A stretch of 29,620 nucleotides of DNA from a virus. Below the pieces are notes generated by a model. It did not search any database and was not told the DNA's origin. It worked only from the letters and a program-made list of their open reading frames with translations. The translations under genes were made by a program, and so were the position numbers. The stretch is taken from the IMG/VR virus record IMGVR_UViG_3300039412_000321, positions 1-29,620 of that record, one strand, 5' to 3'. Below, in pieces: positions 15,661 to 22,011 of the stretch. Position 1 is the stretch's first letter. Each line of letters opens with the position of its first letter.

Positions 15661-16506
15661 TTATAATTCTATACATTTTTGCCATAAATTATGTTTCCTT
15701 TTTAGGAAAATTTTCGCATCATTATACAAATAAGAACAAACTTTATTTACCAAGAGATTGCCGCTATAACAAAGATAATACATCTTATTTGTCTTATTAA
15801 GAATAATGCTATTATTGATAATATCTAGATTTTTACAAATAATATTGCTAAATGTAATTAGAAAATTTTTATTAGCAGCAATATTCATTCTATAATCATC
15901 TTTTCTATTTGGGGCGGAATTTTTTGATATGCAACCGTCACCATCAAAATAGCCCCTCATAAAATGATTAACTAATGAATGATCAATTAGCCATTTAGGG
16001 AAATCATATGTTTTAGTTTTTTTAGAAACTATATTAAACCTCTCTAATGAAGAGCATAATTCATAATTACATATTCTTATTCTGTAAGTTTTTCTGTCGC
16101 TCCATTTTTTATTTTTCTTCTTGTTTTTGACAATTTTTTCTTTTATTGGATGATTTGATTTAATCTGATCCTTGAATTTTAATAAGTGGTCTAAATCTTT
16201 CTCGCCCAATTCTAATTCTAAAATTTTGCTTTTATAGTCTTTTCTTGAAACTATACATCCATCGGCAGCCAAAAAACCTGCCCAATAAAAAGATTCCTCC
16301 GAGTCTTTAAGAAAGAACGAATCATCTACTCCATAATTTACTGTTTTAGTTATATAAGGTATATTTAATTTCTTGAAATAATAAATTATTGTATTTTTAG
16401 CCACTCCATATTTGTCTGCTATTTTCGTAATTGAATTTAATTCTAGCCAGTCTAATACTAACTGATCTTTTGTAATGCCTGCCATTTTCGATTTTAGAAA
16501 AACCAT
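15661..16506 (-). CDS. LAGLIDADG homing endonuclease with N-terminal HTH
   Basis: 281 residues from ATG 16506, six nt after GAGG; alternatives are GTG 16518 and ATG 16509. The N-terminal region has an HTH (ITKIADKYGVAKNTIIYYFKK). Two LAGLIDADG helices read WAGFLAADGCI and MRGYFDGDGCI, so a single chain forms both halves of the active site, each with its acidic residue. Similar in arrangement to the protein at 27492-28316. It ends 10 nt before the NADAR start. A TATATAG stretch 16 nt upstream of the start could be a -10 element. Confidence 0.9.
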   Translation of the reverse strand: MVFLKSKMAGITKDQLVLDWLELNSITKIADKYGVAKNTIIYYFKKLNIPYITKTVNYGVDDSFFLKDSEESFYWAGFLAADGCIVSRKDYKSKILELELGEKDLDHLLKFKDQIKSNHPIKEKIVKNKKKNKKWSDRKTYRIRICNYELCSSLERFNIVSKKTKTYDFPKWLIDHSLVNHFMRGYFDGDGCISKNSAPNRKDDYRMNIAANKNFLITFSNIICKNLDIINNSIILNKTNKMYYLCYSGNLLVNKVCSYLYNDAKIFLKRKHNLWQKCIEL

Positions 16507-16572
16507 CATAAACCTCACATATCTATATATAACATCATGTAAAAATATGCAAAGATTTATTCGTAAATTGGC

Positions 16573-17058
16573 CTACTCGTCTCCCTCACGCCGATAAATT
16601 ACAACTCGAACACCCTTTGTAGATAGAAATTGCTCCATATTCACTATTTTACCTAATATATGCGACCAGTCTGCGCCTGCTATGCCTGCTCCAACACGCC
16701 ACGGGAATGCTATACTTTCAAGATCGGGGATTTGAGCTACACGTAGCAGGCCATGATAAAAGTATTTCTCACGAGCCGCAAGACCGTCTAAACTTGAAAG
16801 TGGGAAACGGGCTCCACCTGGATAGAATTGTCCGTGTAGATTGATAATAAATCGTTCATCAATTCCATTTCCACGAATATCAATTGTTCCAGGTTTGCTT
16901 GTCTCTTCTCTATCAGAATAGCAATCAGCATATGGATACTTCTCAAAAATCAATTGAGCAATACCTGCCGCTCCCCCTGTTGATATACAGTTGGTCTGAT
17001 GGCAGATATACTTTTCTGTTGCGTCAAGTAAATCGCCAGTAATTATTTCAATAGCCAT
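16573..17058 (-). CDS. macro-domain protein (ADP-ribose binding/hydrolase)
   Basis: 161 residues, essentially one macro domain. It opens with IEIITGDLLDATEKYICHQTNC, followed by GGAAGIAQLIFEKYP (ligand loop 1) and ends with FPWRVGAGIAGADWSHI (loop 2). The ICHQTNC...GGAAGIA pattern resembles the TARG1/ALC1-like and DarG-type macrodomains, several of which remove ADP-ribose from DNA or acidic residues. It begins 2 nt after the previous stop. Together with NADAR, PARP and WGR it forms an ADP-ribose-related gene set. Binding of ADP-ribose or ADP-ribose-1''-phosphate processing are alternatives. Confidence 0.88.
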   Translation of the reverse strand: MAIEIITGDLLDATEKYICHQTNCISTGGAAGIAQLIFEKYPYADCYSDREETSKPGTIDIRGNGIDERFIINLHGQFYPGGARFPLSSLDGLAAREKYFYHGLLRVAQIPDLESIAFPWRVGAGIAGADWSHILGKIVNMEQFLSTKGVRVVIYRREGDE

Positions 17059-17060
17059 TA

Positions 17061-17270
17061 TTACACCAATTCCTGATTATCAAACTCCATATCTGTGTCT
17101 GCCATAAGCAATACCATTTTTTGGTATTTGCTTGCGTTATTTAAGACATTCTGTGCCCTCTCAAAACTATAAAAGAAGGAACATAACGCCGGAAAAACGT
17201 GGTCTTTTTTAGCTAAAAAATATGGTGTGTCTATTCCGACACTAAAAAATATGTTGAAATAAATACTCAT
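17061..17270 (-). CDS. small hypothetical protein, 69 aa
   Basis: 69 residues, not recognised. Aromatic-rich N-terminus (MSIYFNIFFSVGIDTPYFL), not clearly a membrane segment because charged residues follow at once. Starts by ATGA overlap with the gene above and ends 2 nt before the macro-domain gene, so it is translated in the same message. Confidence 0.6.
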   Translation of the reverse strand: MSIYFNIFFSVGIDTPYFLAKKDHVFPALCSFFYSFERAQNVLNNASKYQKMVLLMADTDMEFDNQELV

Positions 17271-17965
17271 TCTAAAACTATAATTTGTATGGTCTTTTTC
17301 TTGTTATTTTTAGCAGAAATAATCCTATGATATCCGTCGCACACACGATATTTGTCGCGGCTCTTTGTGCAAATTGCCCGTGGCAAATCATAATCTTTGT
17401 AATAGTCATTCTTATCTTCACTTAATTTGCGAGTATATTGATCATTTGCCAATTGAATATCATCAGGACTTACTTCAATAATTTTGGCAGTTTTGCACTT
17501 TTCAATCTTTGGAAGAAGAAAACCATATTCAAGAGTTAAGAGTTTCTTAACCCTATCAATGTCTTCCATATATTCCATCTCTGCAAGATTATTACAGATT
17601 TTGGTTATACTACAATCAGATGGATTATAATCTGTTACCTCTTCACCATAATAACCGCACTCAACGGTAGCGTCCCAGCTCTCTTTATCTAACATGCCAG
17701 AACCTCTTACAACCCTATCAATACAGTAATTGGTTATTATGTCTTTTTGATCTTTGATAAAATTATGAATAATCAGATCAATACAAACTTCCGTAACCTT
17801 TGGATTTTCAATTACGCCACAACGGCAATAAGGATTGCAATTATATTCATCATGATTGTATGTGCTTGGTGCATCATACTCTACCAGATAATGGTAGTTC
17901 ATATTTTTGGCCATCTTAATGGCAAATTGCCATGAAGATAATGATGCCTTTTCTTTACGTGACAT
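17267..17965 (-). CDS. protein with ParB/sulfiredoxin-like C-terminal motif
   Basis: 232 residues from ATG 17965, 1 nt after the preceding stop; longer in-frame extensions overlap that gene. The N-terminal 150 residues are Cys-rich (CNPYCRCG and others) and unrecognised. The last 60 residues, SPDDIQLANDQYTRKL...YRVCDGYHRIISAKNNKKKTIQIIVL, resemble a ParB/Srx-fold domain, whose DGYHR corresponds to the phosphate-binding GxxRxxA motif of ParB-like nucleases/CTPases. Whether it binds nucleotide is unknown. No HTH is visible, so DNA partition is unlikely. Confidence 0.6.
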   Translation of the reverse strand: MSRKEKASLSSWQFAIKMAKNMNYHYLVEYDAPSTYNHDEYNCNPYCRCGVIENPKVTEVCIDLIIHNFIKDQKDIITNYCIDRVVRGSGMLDKESWDATVECGYYGEEVTDYNPSDCSITKICNNLAEMEYMEDIDRVKKLLTLEYGFLLPKIEKCKTAKIIEVSPDDIQLANDQYTRKLSEDKNDYYKDYDLPRAICTKSRDKYRVCDGYHRIISAKNNKKKTIQIIVLE

Positions 17966-17966
17966 T

Positions 17967-18344
17967 TTATACATCATCAACCTCTTGAACAGGATCTCCA
18001 ACTTCTGGAATAAAAACAAGAACAGACGTAATATCATCGGCAGATAATTCAGGCTGCTGTTTTTTAGCAACACAGATAGCCCGATCAACAATTGCCCAAC
18101 GATGATTGGTATTTAATTCTTTGGTATCAATCGTGAATTGTATGTTACACCATTCCTCATCACCTTTACCAAAAGCAAGAATGGTCATAACAGTTTCGTC
18201 AATCTGTTTTCCGGCCGTTGCATCTGTAAATGCAACACCAAACTTATCAATAAGTTTGGAAGTTGGACCAGAACAATGGTTACAACATTGACTACATACG
18301 CTTTGTGCTTCGCCTGGTAAAACTGGAATAATTATACTAATCAT
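17967..18344 (-). CDS. hypothetical protein, 125 aa
   Basis: 125 residues from ATG 18344 (SD AAAGG). Not recognised. An N-terminal cysteine cluster SVCSQCCNHC may bind metal or form disulfides; after it, FGVAFTDATAGK...VMTILAFGKGDEEWCNIQFTID looks like a compact alpha/beta unit. The C-terminus is acidic (VGDPVQEVDDV). Confidence 0.65.
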   Translation of the reverse strand: MISIIIPVLPGEAQSVCSQCCNHCSGPTSKLIDKFGVAFTDATAGKQIDETVMTILAFGKGDEEWCNIQFTIDTKELNTNHRWAIVDRAICVAKKQQPELSADDITSVLVFIPEVGDPVQEVDDV

Positions 18345-18359
18345 TTTTTTGCCTTTCAA

Positions 18360-19075
18360 TTAGGTTCGTGAGACAGCTAGCCACCAACCAATTTGTGGTT
18401 TTGCGATATTGAGTTTTACACTTAATGTGTGAAGCTTATCATTCCATTTAGGATCTATAATTAGCTGATTTGTAGTAATCGGCCTATCATAGTCATCAAA
18501 ATCACATTTAGTTATGACACTTTTAGCAATACATAGAAATATCGGATAAGGATCTGATTCATCTAAATAATTCCAATCACCGGACCAAACAATCTTAAAG
18601 CCTTAAACTCTTGGGTAACGCCGAACCAAGTTCTAATCAAATCTTGAACATTGGTATGCAATTTGCTTACAACTGCCGGTTCCTCAACAACCTTTGCTCC
18701 CATCTTCTTCAAGGACTCAACAGAAACAGTCTGATCAATCTTGCTCTTACCAACATCTGAACCAACATCGGCTTTTGCTAACTTAACCTCAACATAGCCC
18801 TTCTTGGTCTTGGACTTAACAATCTTCTCTGCTTCGTTCTCTGCTTCTGCCTGATTATAGCAAGAACGGTATTCCTTTGCTGGATTTGGCGCCCCTACCC
18901 GTCCATAAACTGTAAAGATATAAAACGCTCCATTACTTGCCTTAACAAGCTCTAAATTGTAATACTTATTGTTATTGTTGATAATGTCTGTGAAATTAAG
19001 CGTCCATCGCTTAATAGACTCAACAACCTTAATAGAGCTAATAACAGATTGATCTTTAATTACTTGCAATGTCAT
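18360..19075 (-). CDS. WGR-domain protein, apparently frameshifted
   Basis: ATG 19075 overlaps the lipoprotein stop (ATGA). Residues about 35-100 form a WGR domain: YYNLELVKASNGAFYIFTVYGRVG...KTKKGYVEV. WGR domains in PARPs bind DNA and pass activation to the catalytic domain. Then comes SKLHTNVQDLIRTWFGV, similar to the start of the PARP helical regulatory domain. The frame read from the start stops at 18563 after LRLFGPVIGII. The -1 frame is open from 18602 to the stop at 18360 (GFKIVWSGDWNYLDESDPYP... to GWWLAVSRT, 80 residues) with no ATG, GTG or TTG. One extra A near 18604 would join them into 238 residues. An independent gene starting at ATT 18593 (AAGG 7 nt before) is an alternative. 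Confidence 0.7.
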
Positions 19076-19371
19076 TTTACAGTTCTCACAACTTTCTTCT
19101 TTTGTTTGTCCCAAATATATTTGATTATGATGCTTCCGCCCTTTTCATCTAGTTCATTTTGGGTGGAATACAAACATATCATTAAGTTTTCTTGATATGG
19201 CCAGCAACAATTAGCCGCATACGTTGCGCCTCCGGTATAACAGCTAAACTCTTTATCGGAGCTTTGTATAATCATATGATGCTCAATAGGAGTTATCTTA
19301 AAGAAAGGCCCAGAACAGCCTAATATAAGTAGTGTAGCTAATACTAGCCACATGAATAGCACTTGTCTCAT
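19072..19371 (-). CDS. small lipoprotein, 99 aa
   Basis: 99 residues from ATG 19371. N-terminus MRQVLFMWLVLATLLILGC is a short lipoprotein signal peptide with lipobox LILGC, cleavage before Cys19, so the protein should be a membrane-anchored lipoprotein. The mature part has several Cys (CYTGG...NCCW) and ends with a basic segment. The -10 element of P3 ends just 7 nt before the ATG, so the mRNA may have no leader and no SD. A start at ATG 19350 (MWLVLA) is possible but lacks the basic residue usual at the N-terminus. Confidence 0.75.
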   Translation of the reverse strand: MRQVLFMWLVLATLLILGCSGPFFKITPIEHHMIIQSSDKEFSCYTGGATYAANCCWPYQENLMICLYSTQNELDEKGGSIIIKYIWDKQKKKVVRTVK

Positions 19372-19378
19372 CTTGTCT

Positions 19379-19407
19379 AATGTAATCACTAAAAATTGTG
19401 GCGTCAA
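19379..19407 (-). promoter_or_regulatory. promoter P3 (TTGACG-17-TACATT)
   Basis: TTGACG at 19402-19407 and TACATT at 19379-19384, 17 bp apart, minus strand. It follows the terminator of the gene above and should drive the lipoprotein, WGR, ParB-like and macro-domain operon. The expected start site falls at or within 2 nt of ATG 19371. Confidence 0.75.
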
Positions 19408-19430
19408 GCCCGCGCCAATTTATAAATTAA

Positions 19431-19451
19431 AACGCGAATAGATTTCGCGTT
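19431..19451 (-). terminator. terminator after the zinc-ribbon nuclease gene
   Basis: Perfect 8-bp stem AACGCGAA/TTCGCGTT with a 5-nt loop, 13 nt beyond the stop of the gene at 19465, followed on the minus strand by TTAATTTAT. It is GC-rich against the background and lies directly before P3, so it separates two transcription units. Confidence 0.7.
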
Positions 19452-19464
19452 ATATAGTATTTGA

Positions 19465-20391
19465 TTAAATTAATATAGGAATAATTTTCTCTATAACATA
19501 TTTTTCTAATTTAGAATTAGTATATTTGCGGCCATCAATCCAAATAAGTTTGATATTATTCTCGTCACAAATGCGTTGAAGATATTTATCACGCTCTTGT
19601 TGTTTGACAAAATTATCTTGTGCTCGCACGACATCAATTCCACCAAATTGTGTTGGAGTATAATGTTGAATTCCGTTATATTCAATAATTGAATTGTTAC
19701 AATAAAAATCAATAATTAAATGCCTATTTTCACTGTATATAATATCTTTGATATTTTTATGGTATTGAACACATATTCCATTATTTATAAGAGTAGTATA
19801 TACTATATTTTCATTTTTACCAATACTGCATGCTGGACACCCAGATTGATGACTAAATATATGATTAGTTGTAGCTAACCATATATAATTGCAATTTGGT
19901 ATTAAGCATTTAAATCTTATTTTAGTTTTAGCGTTTATATAGTCATCTAATCTTTCAATATTTCTTCCAATTAGTTTTTTATCTACAATATCATTGTTTA
20001 GTGGGGCTTTTCCTGAACAAGATGGACATCCAGATAAATTAGATATTATATGTGAAGGCGCTGTTTTCCAAATATAATTACACTCAAATATTAAACATTG
20101 AAAATTAATATTTGTATGATTATTAATGTAATCATCTATTCGTTTAATATTTCTACCTACTAATTTTTGATCTATAATATCATTAGATAAATAAGATGAT
20201 TTTGCACATTTTGGACATCCTGATAACGCGCCCAATATACTATCTGGTGTTGCTGTCCAAATATATTGGCAATCTTCTTCAAGACATTGAAAATTAATTG
20301 CGGTTCCAATATTTATATATTGATCAAGTCTTTTAATATTTCTTCCAATCAACCGCTGATCTACAATTTCATTTGTTAATTTTTTACTCAC
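19465..20391 (-). CDS. homing nuclease with three zinc ribbons and Vsr/EDxHD-like domain
   Basis: 308 residues from GTG 20391, with GAGGG 8 nt upstream; ATG 20406 in frame lacks an SD. Three tandem repeats, exactly 63 residues apart, each read L-x-N-x-IVD-x-L-GRNI-x-R-D-YI-N...F-C-L...C-x-YIW...SGCP-x-C and carry one four-Cys zinc ribbon. The C-terminal 80 residues, RHLIIDFYCNNSIIEYNGIQHY...FGG...C-D-E-NNIKLIWIDG, match the Vsr-like/EDxHD nuclease fold of phage homing endonucleases such as I-Bth0305I. The ribbons probably supply DNA recognition. A terminator follows. Confidence 0.8.
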   Translation of the reverse strand: MSKKLTNEIVDQRLIGRNIKRLDQYINIGTAINFQCLEEDCQYIWTATPDSILGALSGCPKCAKSSYLSNDIIDQKLVGRNIKRIDDYINNHTNINFQCLIFECNYIWKTAPSHIISNLSGCPSCSGKAPLNNDIVDKKLIGRNIERLDDYINAKTKIRFKCLIPNCNYIWLATTNHIFSHQSGCPACSIGKNENIVYTTLINNGICVQYHKNIKDIIYSENRHLIIDFYCNNSIIEYNGIQHYTPTQFGGIDVVRAQDNFVKQQERDKYLQRICDENNIKLIWIDGRKYTNSKLEKYVIEKIIPILI

Positions 20392-20457
20392 AAAAATAAC
20401 CCTCATATCATCTATATCACTAGAAAAATACGATTTTATGTCCGTAAAACTATAAAA

Positions 20458-20766
20458 TTACTCACGATTTAATCGATTTAATATCGACTCAATTAATAAA
20501 CATACGGCGCCTCCGGCAAGCACTAAACAAATAGAATTGCCAACTAATTTACTTGTTTCTATTCGAACTAATAAGATTATTAATGCGGCCCAGCAGCCAG
20601 AACAAAATGGACACAACAATAAGTTATAAAACTGAACTCCGAACCAAGGAATACGCATCATTAAGTTGCGACATTTAGATATTATGTTAAATGGACCGTC
20701 AGCTTGCCTCATTAAAAATGTAAGCCCAAATACTGCTAGAAAAAAAACAATCAGCTCTATCATCAT
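20458..20766 (-). CDS. small membrane protein, DUF1360-like
   Basis: 102 residues with two to three membrane helices: MMIELIVFFLAVFGLTFLM at the N-terminus, a central LLLCPFCSGCWAALIILLV and SICLVLAGGAVCLLIESIL near the end. The CPFCSGCW motif at the head of the second helix is typical of phage and bacterial DUF1360-type proteins of unknown function. The SD is poor; start could be either of the first two ATGs. Confidence 0.75.
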   Translation of the reverse strand: MMIELIVFFLAVFGLTFLMRQADGPFNIISKCRNLMMRIPWFGVQFYNLLLCPFCSGCWAALIILLVRIETSKLVGNSICLVLAGGAVCLLIESILNRLNRE

Positions 20767-20813
20767 ATATAGATTGAAAGTTATGCAGATATTTGGTCGG
20801 CCATAAAATGTAT

Positions 20814-21059
20814 TTATTTTTTAATGACTAATATTTCTCGCAATAGTTTTAAGATATGCCCGGCATTTTTTTCATACCAAATTAGACAAGATGTATCAAT
20901 TGCATGAATTGGTATTTCTTTTTTCTGATTAAGAACCATCAATTCATTGCCACTAATCTCTATTCGCAATAACTTTCCTTTAATATCTGGGAAAGCTTGT
21001 CCTGTGCTATATGAATAAATGATGTCTTGTTTATTATAACTGGTAAATATCTTTAACAT
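20814..21059 (-). CDS. small hypothetical protein, 81 aa
   Basis: 81 residues, not recognised, predominantly beta-like with a C-terminal helix (AGHILKLLREILVIKK). ATG follows the stop of the gene above directly (TAAATG), so it relies on coupled translation. Basic overall. Confidence 0.6.
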   Translation of the reverse strand: MLKIFTSYNKQDIIYSYSTGQAFPDIKGKLLRIEISGNELMVLNQKKEIPIHAIDTSCLIWYEKNAGHILKLLREILVIKK

Positions 21060-21260
21060 TTAGAACCATTTATTGCCTAGTGTATAGACATCTGATGGAA
21101 CATCTTGCGCATCTTCTATTTCTGCTATACCATTAGCTTCACAAAACTCATGCCAAAGGTCTTTAATGTCATAGACGTCAAAAAACTCATGAGTATAAAC
21201 CTCATACCAATCTTTTTTCAGTTCATTTACATATTCAATAAAGGCGTTTTTGTTATCCAT
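21060..21260 (-). CDS. small acidic hypothetical protein, 66 aa
   Basis: 66 residues from ATG 21260 (AAGAG 6 nt upstream); ATG 21278 in frame, overlapping the upstream stop, would add six residues. Acidic and aromatic (KDWYEVYTHEFFDVYDIKDLWHEF), of the type often seen among phage early proteins. No family recognised. Confidence 0.6.
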   Translation of the reverse strand: MDNKNAFIEYVNELKKDWYEVYTHEFFDVYDIKDLWHEFCEANGIAEIEDAQDVPSDVYTLGNKWF

Positions 21261-21274
21261 CGCGTTCTCTTTCA

Positions 21275-21676
21275 TCATAGAAATGCTTTTAATTTAATAA
21301 GTCTATCAAAAAATGCTTCAACGGCTGTCTCGTTAGCAGAAATAATTTTTCTATTCTCAACGTCACATTCACAAAATCGCTCCAAGCTACCAGTAATGGG
21401 GGCTTTAAACACTTCTGTCCAAATGTGGTCTTTTTTTGTAAAGATAGCAAGAGTATTATCTTCCCTATATGATAACCACGCGGCATATTTTGTTGTTTCA
21501 ATGTTATAACACATCGACTTGTAATCATTGGGTAAGCTGATTACAACGCCATTTCCGTGAAAAATTACATGATCATTATACATAGAACGTTCTTCTGCAA
21601 TAAGCATTAGAGTATAATCATCCTGTTTGTCCCATTCCGTTCCATCTATGCCATTATCGAATAGTTCTTCTGTCAT
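21275..21676 (-). CDS. hypothetical protein, 133 aa
   Basis: 133 residues from ATG 21676, which overlaps the stop of the preceding gene as ATGA; GTG 21715 is in frame but has no SD and would overlap 43 nt. No family recognised. The middle alternates beta strands; the end (FFDRLIKLKAFL) resembles that of the protein at 28358 (FIRRIKRIKAFM), but the rest does not align convincingly. Confidence 0.6.
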   Translation of the reverse strand: MTEELFDNGIDGTEWDKQDDYTLMLIAEERSMYNDHVIFHGNGVVISLPNDYKSMCYNIETTKYAAWLSYREDNTLAIFTKKDHIWTEVFKAPITGSLERFCECDVENRKIISANETAVEAFFDRLIKLKAFL

Positions 21677-21981
21677 TCTATATCCATTGGCCAAAGAGAG
21701 GCGGTAGCTATCCACATGGTTTGGTGAGCCATGACATGAATAACTGATATTGCCCCCATTGTCATATGATTAGCTATCATTTGGTCACTAATGATTATTA
21801 CTTCTGTTTTGTTTTTTAACCAACGATCATGTTTTTCGACATTACCTATATTCTCTAATGTCGAAGAAAATCCAAACTTTTCGGTATCAGGATATCCCTT
21901 ATTCCAAAACATATATCGCTTACCGATTTCTGTTTTACTTGGACGTATCTCGCTGTCTATAAATAGATCTAATTGTTTCAA
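21673..21981 (-). CDS. hypothetical protein, 102 aa, TTG start
   Basis: 102 residues if TTG 21981 is used (GGAT 8 nt before); the first ATG in frame (21912) has no SD. No family recognised. N-terminal KQLDLFIDSEIRPSKTEIGKRY looks like a natural beginning, and RWLKNKTEVIIISDQMIAN follows a charged helix. Located 30 nt after the ligA stop, so it is probably in the ligA message. Confidence 0.55.
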   Translation of the reverse strand: MKQLDLFIDSEIRPSKTEIGKRYMFWNKGYPDTEKFGFSSTLENIGNVEKHDRWLKNKTEVIIISDQMIANHMTMGAISVIHVMAHQTMWIATASLWPMDIE

Positions 21982-22011
21982 TTTATGTATCCAATTCTAA
22001 AGTCTGCCATA

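Noticed and set aside
17015-17035. TTGACG inside the macro-domain gene as a further promoter
   Set aside because: The nearest -10-like hexamer is about 11 bp away and it lies within a coding region.
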